Origin: Ampelomyces quisqualis
Taxonomy: Eukaryota; Ascomycota; Dothideomycetes; Pleosporales; Phaeosphaeriaceae
Direction: 5' to 3'
Assembly: GCA_018398575.1 (NCBI GenBank)
Contig: JAGTXZ010000014.1
Span: 2,542,001 to 2,606,000 of the forward strand
Length of the DNA stretch: 64,000 bases
Shown: piece after piece, positions 33,114 to 46,693 of the stretch
Position numbering within the stretch: the stretch's first letter is position 1
How the letters are laid out: each line of letters begins with the position of its first letter
Made by a program: the position numbers and the translations under genes
The notes under the pieces: model-generated
The model's database searches: none
The model's input: only the letters and a program-made list of their open reading frames with translations
What the model was told of the DNA's origin: nothing

Positions 33114-36100
33114 ATGGCGGAGCCGGGCAGGCTCCTGGGCCAGACCACGAGCAATGCCGACCCAGACGGCATCGACGCGGATGGCGACTACGAAATGGCC
33201 GACGAGCACGAGCAGGAGCCCGCTGTCGACACGCACACGCCACACGCACACGGCCACAGCACCGACGCCGAGGGCGACGAGGTGGACCAGGACGAGGACG
33301 AAGCCGAGCCCGTCGGCGCCGTCAAGATCGCCCTGCGTCGCGCTGTCTCTTCAGACGACGGAGAGGACTACAACGACGAAGAAGCCGTGGCCCACTCCTC
33401 AGACGCCAAGACCAGTGACAGCGACAACGAGTCTAGCGCCGAATCGGAAGAGGAAGCCCCATGGCAGGCCGAGAGTGAGAATGGCGACGAGGTCGAGGTT
33501 GCCAAGTCAGATCCCAACGTGTGCATGTGAGCATCAGTCCCCAAGGCCGGAACATTACACGTGCATTTGCTGACGCTGCACTAGCTACTGTAATGAGACC
33601 GAAGACAACGACCCCAGTCCGGAGTACGAAGAGTATCTGGCATGTGGCGTGTGTGGTGATAATGGTAGGTGGACTCGCCGAGCGGCTTGATATGTACGAG
33701 TTCGGGTAGCTGACATGATCTTTTGTACCCGCAGCACATCGGCAATGCGCCCGTGACGCTAACACGCTAAGCCCAAATGACGGTACAGTTGCCTCGTCCG
33801 TCCATTGATCTTGGTTCCCGCTGACCAGTAGTAGAAGCAGAGCATTGGAGATGCACCGCTTGCATACAGAACGGTTTGCACGAGGAGAGTCATCACCAAG
33901 ATGAGCAATCACAATCTCTCACTCGCCGCCGATTATCTTCTGTGCCCAAGCTTGCTAGGGACTTGCTTCCATCACATCGCGGCGTGGATCCAAAAGGTCA
34001 TTCCATTTTCAAAGAACTCATTCTTCCCGATGATCCTCCAGATGGCACAAGATCGCTGAGGAAACGTAAGGCGTCTCACGAGGAAGAAGTACCCCAGCCC
34101 ACTCGAACCAGCAGAAACAAACAAAGACCGTTTGAGGCATCCAAGTCGCCCGCTAGAGCCTCAGTAGCTGCATCGTCGCCAGCCACACGACCGAGAAGTG
34201 CTAGGAGCGCCCGGAGTGTCGTAACGGATGCACACGATGCGCACGACACCGAGGGCGATGCGCAACACACAGCGTCTGACGAAGAAGGCTCTCGTCTGCG
34301 ATCAGCGCGCCCCCGTCGTACCAAGAACAAGAGATCGAACGACAAACGGCCGCTTGCGTGGGTTGATGAGAAACAACCTGGCAGCATCATTATGTCTTTC
34401 CATCTTAACAACGAGAAGGTTCAGAGCATAGTGACAGCCAAACCCAAGAAAAAGATCCTCTCTGTAGAAGAGGAACGTCGAGAACGACGGCGTGAAAGAG
34501 ACAGAGAGAGGCGGGCGCGAAACCGCGGTCAGGCACAGGCGGCTCGGGAGTCACCCGAGCTTACCCATTATCCTCCGGTGCAGGCTCACTACTCTCTACC
34601 GTTCCACGGCTTTTCGGAAAAGGAAGATGAGGCCAAGAGCAAACCATATGGCGGCGTCCTCTCTGAGGCCGATGCGGACACATCGAAGACATATCCCACC
34701 CAGACCGACCGAAAACGATTCGAAGACGCTCGCGCAAAAGCAGAAGAAGAGTGGAAAGAAAAGCAGGACACACTCTATGCTCACCTGGAGACCAGCAAAC
34801 CATCAAAACAGACAGCCACTGCTAGCAAGATAAAGTGCGTCAATTTCGGTGGATGGGAGATTGACACCTGGCACGCCGCGCCATATCCAGAAGAGTACAG
34901 CAAGAACAGGGTGCTTTATATTTGCGAGTTCTGTCTGAAGTACATGAACTCGGATTACGTTGCATGGCGACACAAGGTGTGTACGAGTATGACAGTAGTA
35001 AAAGCAAATACTAACAGGTCGCAGCTCAAATGCCCTGCCAAGCACCCACCAGGAGACGAGATCTACCGCGATGGTAAATACTCCTTCTTCGAGGTCGACG
35101 GCAGGAAAAACCCAGTTTACTGCCAGAATCTGTGTCTGCTGGCAAAGCTCTTCCTTGGCTCCAAAACCCTCTACTACGACGTGGAGCCATTCCTCTTCTA
35201 CGTCATGACCGAGAATGACAATTATGGCTGTCACTTTGTCGGCTACTTCTCGAAAGAAAAGCGGCCTAGTTCACTGAACAACGTCTCCTGTATTCTTGTC
35301 CTACCAATACACATGCGGAAAGGATATGGACAATATTTGATCGAGTTCTCATACTTGCTCACACGCGTCGAGCGCAAGACAGGCAGTCCGGAAAAGCCGC
35401 TCAGTGATATGGGTCTTGTCAGCTACCGGAAATACTGGCGGCTGATACTGTGCGAGGAGTTGATGCAACAAAAAGGGCCCATCAGCATATCTGCCATCTC
35501 AAATCGCACCGGTATGACGCCCGATGACATCGTCTCCGCGCTGGAAGGCCTTCGTGCCCTTGTACGCGACCCTGTGACGAAGAAGTACGCGTTTCGACTC
35601 GATCTGGCATACTTCAAGCAGTACATTGAGAAATGCAACGCTGCAGACAACCCAAAGATCAATCCAGCATGTCTTGTGTGGACACCGTACGTCATGGGTA
35701 GATTTGGCCAGTATGAAGATGGGCCAGCATTGCAAACTGTTCAACAGCGCGATGAAGTCGAAGGTGACGACGACAAGCCAGCTCCCGAAGAAGGCGTGCA
35801 AATGGCAGAAGCTGCGAAAGCAAACGGCTCGGCAATCGAAAACGAAGGCGCAACCGGCGACGAAGCAGACCACGTCACATCATCTATACCAGCCGAAGCA
35901 TCCGTGAATGGTGGCTCGCCTGCATCCGGTACACCACTCGCAAACGGCTCCACCATCGCCCTCGCTGGCTCCCAGCTGGCAACCACCGAACCCACTATCC
36001 CACCCACCCGCTACGAAATCTTCCCCCCAGTCCCCGGCCAAACCGCCTCCAAACGCCGCCCTGGCCGCCCGTTCGGCACCCGCCGCCGCACCAGTACCCC

Positions 36101-36530
36101 CAACCGCACCCGCAACACCACCTTATCAATCCACACCGCCCCCGTCTCCAAGATCCAGCTCTCACCCTCCCGTATCGCCAAAGGCTCGCCCACCGCCAAC
36201 GGCGCACTCACACCCGGCACCATCTCCCTGCGCCGCACACGCAGTCGCCTCGGCGAGTCGGTTACGAATGGCGACGACGTAGAAGACGGCGGCGCTGTCA
36301 AAGCTGTCATCACTAATGGTCGCCGAAGTACACGGAGCTCAGCGAGTTCGTTAGAGAGTCCGAACAAAGGCAAGGGCAAAGCACCTGCTGTTCCGGAAGT
36401 TGAGGAAGAGGCTGAGCACGACGATCCAGATGCCGATGCCGATGGAGATTACGACGAAGATATAGATGACGACATGGACATTGATGCTGAAGGCGAGGAC
36501 GACGATGATATTCTAATGGTCGGCGCGTAA
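33114..36530 (+). CDS. PHD finger plus MYST histone acetyltransferase, SAS3/KAT6 type
   Basis: Exons 33114-33526, 33585-33664, 33735-33782, 33829-34976 and 35025-36530 encode 1064 residues. The acidic head is followed by a PHD finger split over four exons, beginning C137-x2-C140 (NVCIYCNETED) and continuing LACGVCGDNAHRQCARD and HWRCTACIQNG. The MYST domain spans about 520-800: the zinc finger YICEFCLKYM...WRHKLKCPAKHPPG, the catalytic Cys in NNVSCILVLP (about 652), the acetyl-CoA loop MRKGYGQYL, and the Glu in SPEKPLSDMG (about 686). The tail is S/T/P-rich and ends in a long D/E run. Sas3 is the catalytic subunit of NuA3, acetylating histone H3. The fourth intron keeps frame, so retention would still give protein. 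Confidence 0.92.
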
Positions 36531-39500
36531 AAGTAAAGCGGTATTGGCACAGGCGCACCGGATTGGGTTCTATGGCTTATCAACCTTTACGAATCCTTCC
36601 TTTCTTGTTCTCCCTGTGAAGCAAAAACATTTCCTTTTCTCTCCCCCCCCCCTTTGTCTCTCCACTTTCAACCCCTTCCAGCCCAAGCCAAGCCAAGCCA
36701 TCAAAATCTCGGGCCTGGCCTCCCCGATATCAATAGTACAATCTGATTCCACCCCATCCCACACCATCTCCTTCCCCTCCCAACAACCCAACCATCCCAC
36801 CTCCAGCCCCGAGTCCACACCTCTTCTTCCCGAACACGTCCAACCATAAGGAAGTAGCTGACACACAAAACAGCAACCTCGCCATGCACAGCACAACACG
36901 CGCCAGCAGACCCTTTTCCATGCAAACTTGACCTCCTCGATCCATTACTTCCCCCCCCCCCCGCACACCTCCCATCAACCTTTTATTCCGTCTTGTTTCC
37001 CCTTGTGTCCTTCCACTGCAAAACAACACCCCAACACCCCAACGAAAGCCACATCCCCTGGGGAAAAATACCCTGCGAGAGCGAGAGCGATGGATTTTCG
37101 TATCTGAGGCACGTTGATACGCCAAGGCGTTTTGTGACGGAGGGAGCAGCGCGACGAAAAGGTAGAGTCTCGCTTGGATATACGGAGTGTGTGGTTTTGT
37201 TTTCTTGGCGTGTTGTGGCATTTCTGGTTGGGCGGTGCTGGTTTGCCTCCTTGTTGGCTTGCTTGGGAGGTGGGGTAGGTGCGCACGCTTTTGCCTTGCG
37301 TTCTTGGTTCCGCGGGGATGGTCTGTTGGAGGGGGTAGGGTGATGTTTCTGCGGAAAGGGCGTGGGCGTGGGTCGGGGTGGATAGGTCGTGTTGTGTCGT
37401 GGTAGGCGGGAGTGGGGTTGTGCTTTGCGCGGCGAGAATGATTTGTGGTTGCGAGTTCGGGAGGGGGGTCTTGGGGCTTTGTCGTGCTGCTGGGTTGTGC
37501 GTTTTGATGGAGCATGAGATGCGTAATGTGAGAATGTCTTTTTTTTGTAGTAAATTTGGGCTGCGGAGAAGAAAGTGTACTGATTTACGTGGATGAACGA
37601 GGTTTGGAGGGGGGGGGGTTAGAGCTGGGGGTCGAGTAGGAAGTAAGAATGGTGGTTGACCCATGTCGTAATTTTTTGTGGTGTGTGAGATGTACAGCAA
37701 AGACGTCCTGTCATGTACAGGAACATAAAAATGAAAAACTGCTTGCGAATGAACATCTGCAAGCGAACAATGGCAGGGTTTCATCTGTTAATTCTCGCGG
37801 TAATAGACTAGATGCTGCATCCGACATGCACATCATACCACTATGGCAGCACGATCCCGACCGTCTGAAAGGCCCAATGTTCCGAGTCGTGGAACCAAGG
37901 CCCGTCCAGGTCCAGTGCCAGCCTCTGATTAAAACTAGCCTTCCAACCCATCTAAATCCCGTCCTTCCCTCATCGCCCCATGCGCCGGCCCGCATGCACT
38001 AATCGACCAAGCCGAAGCAGATCGTATCACTGCCGGAAGAAGAAGACCACGCACCGTCCCCAAAGCTCGAAGGATAGTTGTCTTCCCTTGTACCAGCACG
38101 AAGGTAGTAATTGAGTTAATAGGACCTACATCGCGCCACTAAAGTACGGTCTTTGGGATATAGTAGCCGGGACGCGTATACCGTTGGAAGTAGCAGATGC
38201 CTATGAATGGTCAAGTATGATAGCGGAGCGATACAATCGAGGTAGTAAGTCTGTATTGGGTAGTCCAGTAGGAGGCTATAATGGCGACAGGCACAGTTGA
38301 TGTTGCATTGATGTGTTGTCTTTGGGACTACCGGTTCACCAGAGTATGGAGGCGAAGCAAGCGCAGGCTTATGGCTTTGTAGCCTTGTTTAAAACTGCCA
38401 ATTCAAAATGGACTGGGTAACGATGAAGGGCCTGCAAAATCGCCCGAAAATGGTGAGTTTAATGTCAAGTTAGTGAGGCTGGATACGCTTAATTTGGCTG
38501 AAAGAGCTGATGCAATTGTTTGAGTCCTCGTACGGTGGCACCTGTCAACTGTCACTGACATGTTGTGTCTGCGTGCTACGTGCTGCCCTCCTTGAGCGTG
38601 CGTCTGATGATGTGTAGGCCTTGGTAAATTATGTTTGTATTCCTGTCGTGTTCCATATTTGGCAGGCATATTACGGTCCAATGGCGTAGAAACTTGTCAT
38701 TATACACTGGTGTTTGTGGATCTCGCGGGTTTGATCCGATTGACTGTGTAGGAACCGAGCCTATGGTGCTTGTGGCTTAGGGGCGTGTACGTCCGTCCTA
38801 TCTTTGCGTGGCGATTGGAGGAGCCACATCGGTCGACGGGATCTTGATGGCATGTTAGCTCGCTCGCTGTATAGAAACCTAGTCGCGTGGTGTATTAGCT
38901 CTTGTCAACGGATGTACTACACAATCTCGACTTGACGCGGGGTCCATGCTCTCAGTTCTGTCGTACCGGTACTAGGCAACGAAAAACTGCCTGCGCGCAC
39001 GAGAGTCGAGTCGGATATGGCAACTAGCCCCAACAATGCTTAAAGGCTTCGTTACTCATCTCAATATTTCCATTTCGGAAGAGAGGACTCGTAGCCGACC
39101 TTCTTCCTGGCTCGTCCCACCGAGCCAAAAGCGCCACAAAGCTTGATCACATCACGACGTGTGTGTCAGAACCTACCATTGGAAGCCGTGGCACGTCTGC
39201 CCTCGACTACTAAATTTTCCATACGCTATTTCGTGGCTTCTCGTGTCCGCATTGCGTCGTCATCTGTACTGCATGTTCGCAGTGGTTCATGAGTGGATTT
39301 AGTGCCTCTGTATGGCAGTGACACAAGGATATCCCTGCCATCCGCTGTCGTTGCTCCATCTGGACAGTATTTGAGGTTCAGGATAAACACCCGTTCCAAG
39401 CGAAGACAAGTGACGATGCTCGGGTATTGCAAGATGGATACGATGGGGCTAGCAGTCCTCCCGCATTGTCCTGCTTCTTGGGGCCATTCGGATACGTTCA

Positions 39501-42500
39501 CAACGTATCACCCGTTGGACACAGGACATGGTCGATTTTGACAAGCTGGTCGCACCCTGTGTAGTCGGCGACTTCATCTTCAAACCTCAGGTAAAGGTTG
39601 TATTCTGGGAGGTTTGTTGGCGTTGGATGAGTGGGTGTTTGGCGCCTGTACGCTATCTCGTGGCATGCCCAATGCGATTGGACGTGTATAGGCACGGGGT
39701 GCTAGATGGCATAAATGTTATACATCGGTGTAGGTAGATCGACCGGATAGCGTACATGGCAGTATAACACATAGCGGTAATTGCAGAACTGCGTGCGCCG
39801 GAGAGCCCTCTCGTTCGCGGCAGTGATGGTATCTGAATGTCTACAGTCAGCTCAGTACAGTTTCATGAGTAGTGGAGGATATTTTGGTTGTTCGAAAGCG
39901 CCCCCAAGCTTTCACGTACTTGTGGGAAAATCTCCTCTTGCTCGTTGCGCTCTGTAAATCCGAGCGAATGTCACTTCGTACGCACCATGAAATTGATCGG
40001 CAAGCACATGGCGACACATTCCTTTGCAGTTACCAGCACTATACCGGGGTCTGTATACTCAGTTCAATACTGATTCCTAGGTGACACTTGCGATCTAATG
40101 TACCGAGCTGGCGCACATCTAAACCAATCAAAGTTGACGAGAAGATTGCGGCAAGGTAGCTATATCCCTTCGGAGTGTACTTGAACGTTGTGACACGGAT
40201 TATGCTCAGTTAGGAAACGAGTCCGATGCTCCAATGGACCTCTCGACGGATCAAGTGGTTCGGCTACATCCCCGCAAAATGCCGTGTGAGTTTGGGAGGT
40301 GATCGGGAGGAGGTAACGAGCGTGGCCGTGTTGTCTCAACTGAGCCATGACGTGCGCGAAGATCAAATCAACCCGTGACCGATCATCCTAGAAATGCTTT
40401 CCGACCGAGACCGAACTCGAGCTACTGATGACTGACTACAACGCCGAAGCGATTCATTTACCCGTGAAGCTTTCGCTTGTAGGCTACTTTGAACCGGCGA
40501 GCAGTACCACCGTGTTCAGAAGTGCTCTTTGTGCGATCTCATCTGCCTCCATGCACCGAAGAAGCTGTCAACCCGCATCGTTGGGATCGTGTAACCGGCG
40601 GAAGCGGGAAAGTCACTTCGCGACGCGGTGAAGTCGAGCACGGAGCAGTAACTCTCCACTTTGACCGCTGTGCGGGGGACACGAAGATTTAGCAAAGCAC
40701 TGCCAGTCAATCCATAAACGCGGGTACCTGATCATGACCCCGCGGTGAGCGACCGCATTGACCGGACGAGAGTGTGTGTTGTTCGAATCTCCCACCGCCG
40801 GTCGCCCGCAGCACAGCGAGCCAGAGCGCATGTACGAAGGACGGTTGCATGGGTCGAGAGCCGAGAGCCAGGTTCTACTTGCCAGGGTCTAGAAGTATCC
40901 GTAAAGGAGTTGGGGTATGAGGATGGTCACGGTGAAAGCTGAGGCTGGGTCTTCGCTTCACTCACGTCAGAGCGGTCTGCACCCAGACACTGGCAGCCCA
41001 AACACTCCTGAGCAAGCTGATTTACAGGAGGTCCAAACATACGAATTGGCGGCTCCAGGACATGCTTCTTTGTTGAGGTGTCCGGTGAGCACGACCAAGA
41101 CAAATGTCAGTGCCCCAACAGCAAAATGTGAGCACATTGCGAGGCTTGCCGTAGCGCACGCCAGGTTTCAGCGAGATGCTTAGCGATCATCTCCATGAAG
41201 CAGTAGTGTCATTTCTTGGACAGCGCCACAGAGAGTCACCAGTGCGGTGAGGACTGCAAGCATGTCGGTGGCGAAACCTCACCTCTCGAGTATCGCCAAC
41301 GGGAACAAGGGTGATAGCACACACACCGACATTGTTTAGTGCAACATAGTTTTGTTTCGGGCTCTCAAATCGCGCAGCGAAGCGAAAAGGCCTTTCAGGA
41401 TAGGACATGGAACCACGTTTGCAAGACAGAGGTACGTGCGCTTGTGCTCGCGGAAAGCTGCATGTAAACAAAAGCCAATTCGTTTTAGAAGCGGTTTTGA
41501 AGAGAGCTTTGAAAAGACGGTATGATCTTGAAAGGAAATGCTGCTGCGGTTGTCAATTTTGCTTGTAATGTTGAGTTGTGGTAGCTCTAGTCGCCACGGG
41601 CAGTGAACGTGCATAGAGCGTAATGGCTATTGGACGCCTCTGTAAACTAAGCTGGGCTAGGAAGCGATAGCTTACACCGTTTCATAGAATAGATGGTACA
41701 AAAGAGGTGCATTCGCGTTGTTGTGGCCTTGAGAATTGCGCTAAATATGTCCCAAAGGGCTGGCACATTTCTTCGTAGCTGCATATCCCGCCGTCAGGTC
41801 GCTGATTGGGTTTGTTTCAATCGAACCGTATTATTTTATGGCGGAACCTTCATGTACCGGAGGCATCCTAGTCTGGTGCAGTGGTGAGCATGGGTAGAGC
41901 GTTTGACGCCGTGCAACGCCAATGCCTCGATCCCTTTTTCCAACCAACGCAATGCGGGATTGCAGCATTTTCTTTCAGTATCCATCGTTTGGTCCAATAA
42001 GCAAATCTGCCGCAATGTAGCCTGTCAAGCCACTCAGGTGGCTGCTGGAACGCAGCATGCGCACTGCACACCGGACGTCGTCTGCCAGACGCTCGGACGA
42101 GCATTGGCAACGCAACTGGGCGTAGTAACTAGTGGACTGGAGAAGCAAGTCAAGACCTGTTAAAAGAGCTTGGGCACCACAAGTACACTGTCAGGACGTT
42201 CAGTGTACACTGTCTTTCTCCCAAGTTCCCCCAACACCTTCGTCGGCGACCTGGACCACGACCACCTCTGATCGACGACAATATTCCGATTCTGGTACGA
42301 GATGCACCAACCAATCACTCCTAGTATTGGCATTTGCTGACTTGTCCCTACCCCACAGCCAGAAGCAAGTGTTCAAGCTGTGCTGTTGCGGTAGCCGAGC
42401 AAGGCTATCCGTTGGACACCACACGAGAACATCTAATCGCCACGGGACCGAGCCGTTTGCCTGGCGGCGCCTATCATTTCGGGGCACAGCCAGCGTGGTA

Positions 42501-42936
42501 TTCTTGTCTGGGCGCAGCCTTTCTTCGACTTGCTGAAGCTTGTAGCCCATACAACTTCTTTTGAAAGGGGTAAGTTCGATCGGACCATGTGTAGAACTAT
42601 CCTTTCGCAAAGTCTGACGATATCTGCAGGTCATTCCGTTCGTCTTCCGTTGGTAACTTCGGTGGCATTCATTTCGCCTGGCCTCCGCGTAAGGTGATCG
42701 ATCGTCCTCGTGAACACTCTGCAAACGCACTGGTCGCCCACTCTTCGTTCGGTTCATTGCCACCCGCATCCTTTCATCTCAAAGTGGCCCTGTGTTCCAC
42801 AGCAGCTTAGTTCTGACACTTGACCTGACTCCTGTCGCTTTCAAGTCCGCTATCCCTGACAAGTATCGGTACCTCGCGACAAGTCCCAACTATACTACTC
42901 GATACCTGGTCCTAACAGCCCGTCTTCTTTCCCGCA
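36531..42936. other. Gene-free region, 6.4 kb
   Basis: No supportable protein gene. From 36.6 to about 37.06 kb the plus strand is C-rich with C10-C12 runs; from about 37.16 to 37.64 kb it becomes G/T-rich with a G9-G10 run, so the skew flips near 37.1 kb. The many ORFs at 36.7-37.8 kb overlap on both strands and reflect this composition. From 38 to 42.9 kb base use is mixed and short ORFs are scattered. It may include a long regulatory region for the Xbp1-like gene. Confidence 0.55.
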
Positions 42937-44479
42937 ATGAGGATAACCGCACTACTCAACCCGTTTCGGGCTGACGAATATGGCTATCATCGCTCTCACG
43001 TCTCAACACCCGCAGATAATACATCCTTGACACCGCCAAATGCGATGCCGCGACGACACAAGATACCGAAAGATGCCCCAATCTTCTCAGAAGGCAACAA
43101 GATCGTCGGCCACGTCAACTACCCCCCATTTGAAGCTGAAGTCAGTCAGGAGTTGGCAGAGGAGCACGATCGTTTTCGGGTTTTCCCTCGTGGCGAAATC
43201 CAGAAGAAAGGTGTTCGACACATTCCTTACAACAGCGACAAGAAGGACTTCCTTGACAAGACGGGGCGCGACGCATTCGAGAGTGAGTTTTGATCCGCAC
43301 CCAGACGAGGAAAACTAACGAGCCCATAGTGTTCCAGTACACCTACAGAAGACCAGGCGATGAGAAAGAGTACGTGGTTGTCTGGGATTACAACGTCGGC
43401 TTGGTTCGCATGACGCCGTTCTTCAAGTCGTTGAAGTTCACAAAGGTCGGTGCCCACGGCCGCATAAGAAGAGCTTTTTGGTTAACAGATGTAGACCGTA
43501 CCTGCAAAAGCTTTGAATCAGAATCCAGGGATGAAAGACATCAGCTACAGCATCACCGGCGGTGCTCTAGTATGCCAAGGTCAGTCATTACTTAACAACT
43601 TAAAGGACACTTCACTGACCTCTCCCAGGATACTGGATGCCTTACCAAGCTGCCAGAGCGATCGCAGCGACCTTCTGCTACGAAATTCGATGGGCGTTGA
43701 CGCCGGTCTTTGGCAACGACTTTCCCTCCATGTGCCTGTCGCCAAAGGATCCAAGCTTCGCAAAGTTCCTCATAGATCCTGCGATCGTGCGATACTGTGC
43801 TGCTGAGACGAGCCGGTTCAAGGCAGAGGGCGCATCATATCGCCTCTCATCGGCTCATCTATTGTCACCTATGGAGACACCCAAGATGAGTTTCGATTCT
43901 CCCACATGGAAACCGAAGGCCAAAAAGACGCGGCGTACACGACCGGCAGACCTTGAAGGAGGTTATGGCACTGACGTAGGCAAGAACGACTGCGCCTTTT
44001 CGCCACACGTGTCGCCTGGGTGGAATCATCTCAACAGGCCGCTGTCTCCAGCATCTCTTTCCCCACAGGTGTCGCCTCGTAGTCATTGGACCACGCTGAA
44101 CGGCTCGTCAATGCCAGCCACACCAAGTACGGTCAATTTCTCCACGATGAGCTCTCCCGTCGAGACCCACGCACGTCCCCGTCTTCAGATCCCGACCTTG
44201 AGATCACACGAGTATAGCAATGAGCAGTTCAGTACAAAGCGGACACATTCCAAGGTGGCGTTCGGCGACGCCTGGGAAGAGGAACCACGGCCAGTTCGTC
44301 CTCAGACTGCAGGTGCTGTTCAGAGCAACGGCGCGCTGCAGATGGAGGAGGATGAAGACATCGCTCGTTCTCAGACTGAAATCGAAGCGGCTGAGCTTTT
44401 GTTGTCGCTGGGTGTTGGAGGAAGTGGAAAGATGTTGTTGCCGCCCACAAAGCGAACGCGTCGTGGCTCGACGATGTAA
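42937..44479 (+). CDS. APSES/KilA-N transcription factor, Xbp1-like
   Basis: Exons 42937-43282, 43330-43445, 43495-43579 and 43629-44479 (introns 47, 49, 49 nt) give 465 residues. The start MRITALLNPF resembles the short N-terminal LLNP motif of relatives. The domain runs through all four exons, about 50-260: FQYTYRRPGDEKEYVVVWDY, NVGLVRMTPFFKSLKFTKT, ISYSITGGALVCQGYWMPYQ, AARAIAATFCYEIRWALTPVFG and DFPSMC. This is the KilA-N/APSES-type DNA-binding fold of stress repressor Xbp1. The tail is S/P-rich, with a short acidic EEDEDIARSQTEIEAAELLLSL helix and a basic end. The second intron donor (GTCGGT) is weak, but conservation supports it. Role as stress or developmental repressor is inferred. 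Confidence 0.85.
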
Positions 44480-44784
44480 GCGTCCCCTCGACATCGTCAT
44501 GATCACGGCTCAGCGGTGGCGCCTTCCTTATCGTCAAACGACATATCGCAGTTCTTCCAGCGCGCATTGTCGGCACCTTCACCTTGCGAAGTAGCATTTA
44601 TTTGGTCGTCGTTTGTTTGATTTCAGTTTTGAAGCGCAAGGCCGACGTACAGGCCTGGGAATTTCGCATCGCAACGTCATGACACAATCCAAAAGTGTAA
44701 TTAATCGTGGATGGTTGCCCAGTTGGGCTCTTTGGTTGAATGATCACATGCCTTTCAATGTTACTTTATGCTATGCATTGGCTC
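44480..44784. other. Convergent 3' region
   Basis: About 300 bp between the stops of two convergent genes; nothing recognised. Confidence 0.5.
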
Positions 44785-45560
44785 TCAGGTCGCCTTCGCC
44801 GCCGCTTTCATCTTCTCAATCTTATTCTTCATACTCGTAACATTTCTCTCCTCATCCCAAATGTACGTCACACTCTCCTGCTTTATCACCTCTCTTGCCC
44901 ACTTGCCGAAATTCGGGAGCGCATCCAGGCCTTCTACCACCGACTTAGGCATCAAGCCATTCTTGGTGAGCGCATACACCCTCAGGATGAACGGCGCAGT
45001 CAACGCCTCAGCGAGCGTGACCTTGCTGCTACCGCCGAAGAATGGGCTGGCATCTGCGAGCAAAGGCTCGATCTCCTTGGTCACGGCGGCGACAAAGTCA
45101 GAAGAGAGCTTCTCTTGTTCTTCGCTAGCCTCGGCTTTGAGAATTTGGAACCAGAAGCTACCGACTTTGGAAAACCAGGTGTCGACGAAGAAGTTGATGC
45201 GTGCGCGGGCTAGTGCGTCCTGGGGGTTACCGCCAGTGGGCACGATGTGCGATGGGTACGCATCGGCGAGGAAGGTTGCGACAACGCCGGATTCAGTGAT
45301 GATTTCGCCATTGAAGTCGATGGCTGGGACGAGACCGCGCTTTAGGTTGCGATTTAGTAGAGACGTGGTGTGGAAGATACAGAGATAATTACTGGGTTGA
45401 TCTTCAGGTACCATGGCTCTCGCGGCGTGTTCAGGTCAATGATCACCTCGTCATACTTCAGGCCCAACTCTTTCAGCACAATATGAGCTCGATGCGCCCA
45501 GGGGCATGCGTAGTTTGTGTACAAAGTGATCTTTGGTGCGTCCCCGTTAGCTTGAGCCAT
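44785..45560 (-). CDS. Glutathione S-transferase, omega/GTO-like
   Basis: Exons 45560-45393 and 45339-44785 with a 53-nt intron encode 240 residues. The N-terminal thioredoxin-like domain has ITLYTNYACPWAHRAHIVLK, with a Cys in the position of the catalytic residue of omega and Ure2-like classes, then EPWYLKINPRGLVPAIDF and the ITES glutathione-binding motif. The all-helical C-terminal domain follows (ARARINFFVDTWFSKV). It would conjugate or reduce thiol adducts with glutathione in the cytosol. The real start is the ATG at 45560 (MAQANGDAPK). Confidence 0.92.
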
Positions 45561-45996
45561 GATGGGCAATGTTCGGAGCGAATAGTGGTGAGCTTGTTGG
45601 AGCCCGGGGTGGGACTAATGCCTTTGAATCAGTGATGAGGTAGAGTTCGAAATATCGTATTTGTATGCAAATGCTCGGTGTCGGGGGAAGCCGAGACGAT
45701 GTATGCTAGCTTACAAATCAGGTTCGATTGCATCAATGTTCGCAAAAACGTGGGGTATCGATGGGTGCGCCTGCAACAACAAAACTGAGAAAACCGGCCG
45801 GGACTTTTCGCCCACAAAGAAAGCACGGAACCCGCAGACATGACGGAGAACAATAGACCAGATGTAAGCCCAACGCCAAAATGTGCTGTACGCATTACTC
45901 GGCGCCCAACGTATAGACGCCATACCGCGACCAGTACTGGAGGCAGTTCTCGTGCAGGGCCACACGAGCGGAACTGGAAACATCATCTCCGCAACA
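45561..45996. other. Intergenic, no gene recognised
   Basis: GST promoter and 3' flank of the Snu23 gene; nothing else seen. Confidence 0.45.
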
Positions 45997-46693
45997 TCAA
46001 CGGATGATGCCATCGCCTTCAATGTTCCACTCCATTGCGGTGCTATCGTTGTTCTTCTTTGCCCGACGCTTCTCGTTGCGCTTTCGCCTGCGCTCTTCTG
46101 CATCTTGCTCAATCTTGTCCCTATTCATGGCTAACCGCGTGTCAAGGTCTGTGACCTCCTGGAACTTGTCTTCGTCTCGCTTTCGCTTGAGGTATCGTAG
46201 GCGTTCTCGTACTTCTTCGACGGTTGCGCGTCGTACTTCGCCAGATTGGCCAGTCGCGACTAAGTGTTGCTTGCTATTCAAATGTTCGACGTATTGGATG
46301 TTGTCTCTACCGAACAGCGTTAGCAAGTGCTTGTGTGTAGTCCACGTGTAGTACATACTTGAACGTGAGATCGCAGGCTTGACAGTATGCGCCCGCACCT
46401 TTGCCCCGTTTCCCCACACCGGCCGCCGCAGACGTGAGCGTCTGCTTGCCAATCATTTGACTCCAGTCTATCCGTTCGCTTCGGGCTTCTGTCTGTTTGA
46501 GGTCCTCTGGCGTTGATGCTCGGCGCCTGTAGGACTTTCCAGCAGCTTTGGCTTCATATCTGTCTCTGGCTTCATCGCGCTCTTTTGCCTCCCTGTCTCT
46601 TGCCTTCTTGGCCATCTCGTCGCGATCCCATGTTTTCCTGAAGTCTGTGTCTCCTCCACCTTGAGTTCCATATGCGCCTGCTTTGCCGCTCAT
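45997..46693 (-). CDS. SNU23: U4/U6.U5 tri-snRNP protein Snu23 (ZMAT2 homologue)
   Basis: Exons 46693-46359 and 46306-45997, 52-nt intron, give 214 residues. The intron splits a lysine codon inside the zinc finger: YCQACDLTFK is joined to DNIQYVEHLNSKQHL, a U1/matrin-type C2H2 finger. The N terminus has FRKTWDRDEMAKKARDREAKERDE, typical of Snu23. The C-terminal half is a charged helix (RLRYLKRKRDED, RRRKRNEKRRAKK) acting as nuclear signal. Snu23 is a spliceosomal B-complex protein that helps handle the 5' splice site. The start is the ATG at 46693. Confidence 0.92.

Noticed and set aside
36730..37784. Long overlapping minus ORFs (261 and 269 codons)
   Set aside because: Low-complexity P/T/H-rich translation caused by the C/G-skewed tracts; frames overlap each other.
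40740..40812. tRNA-like 3' half with GTTCGAATC and a GCGGTG/CACCGC pair
   Set aside because: Only about 59 nt between the pairing ends, T stem does not pair, no anticodon arm; no intron solution restored it.
42132..42769. Opposing ORFs of 134 and 189 codons upstream of the Xbp1-like gene
   Set aside because: Overlap on both strands, no domain, no splice logic linking them.
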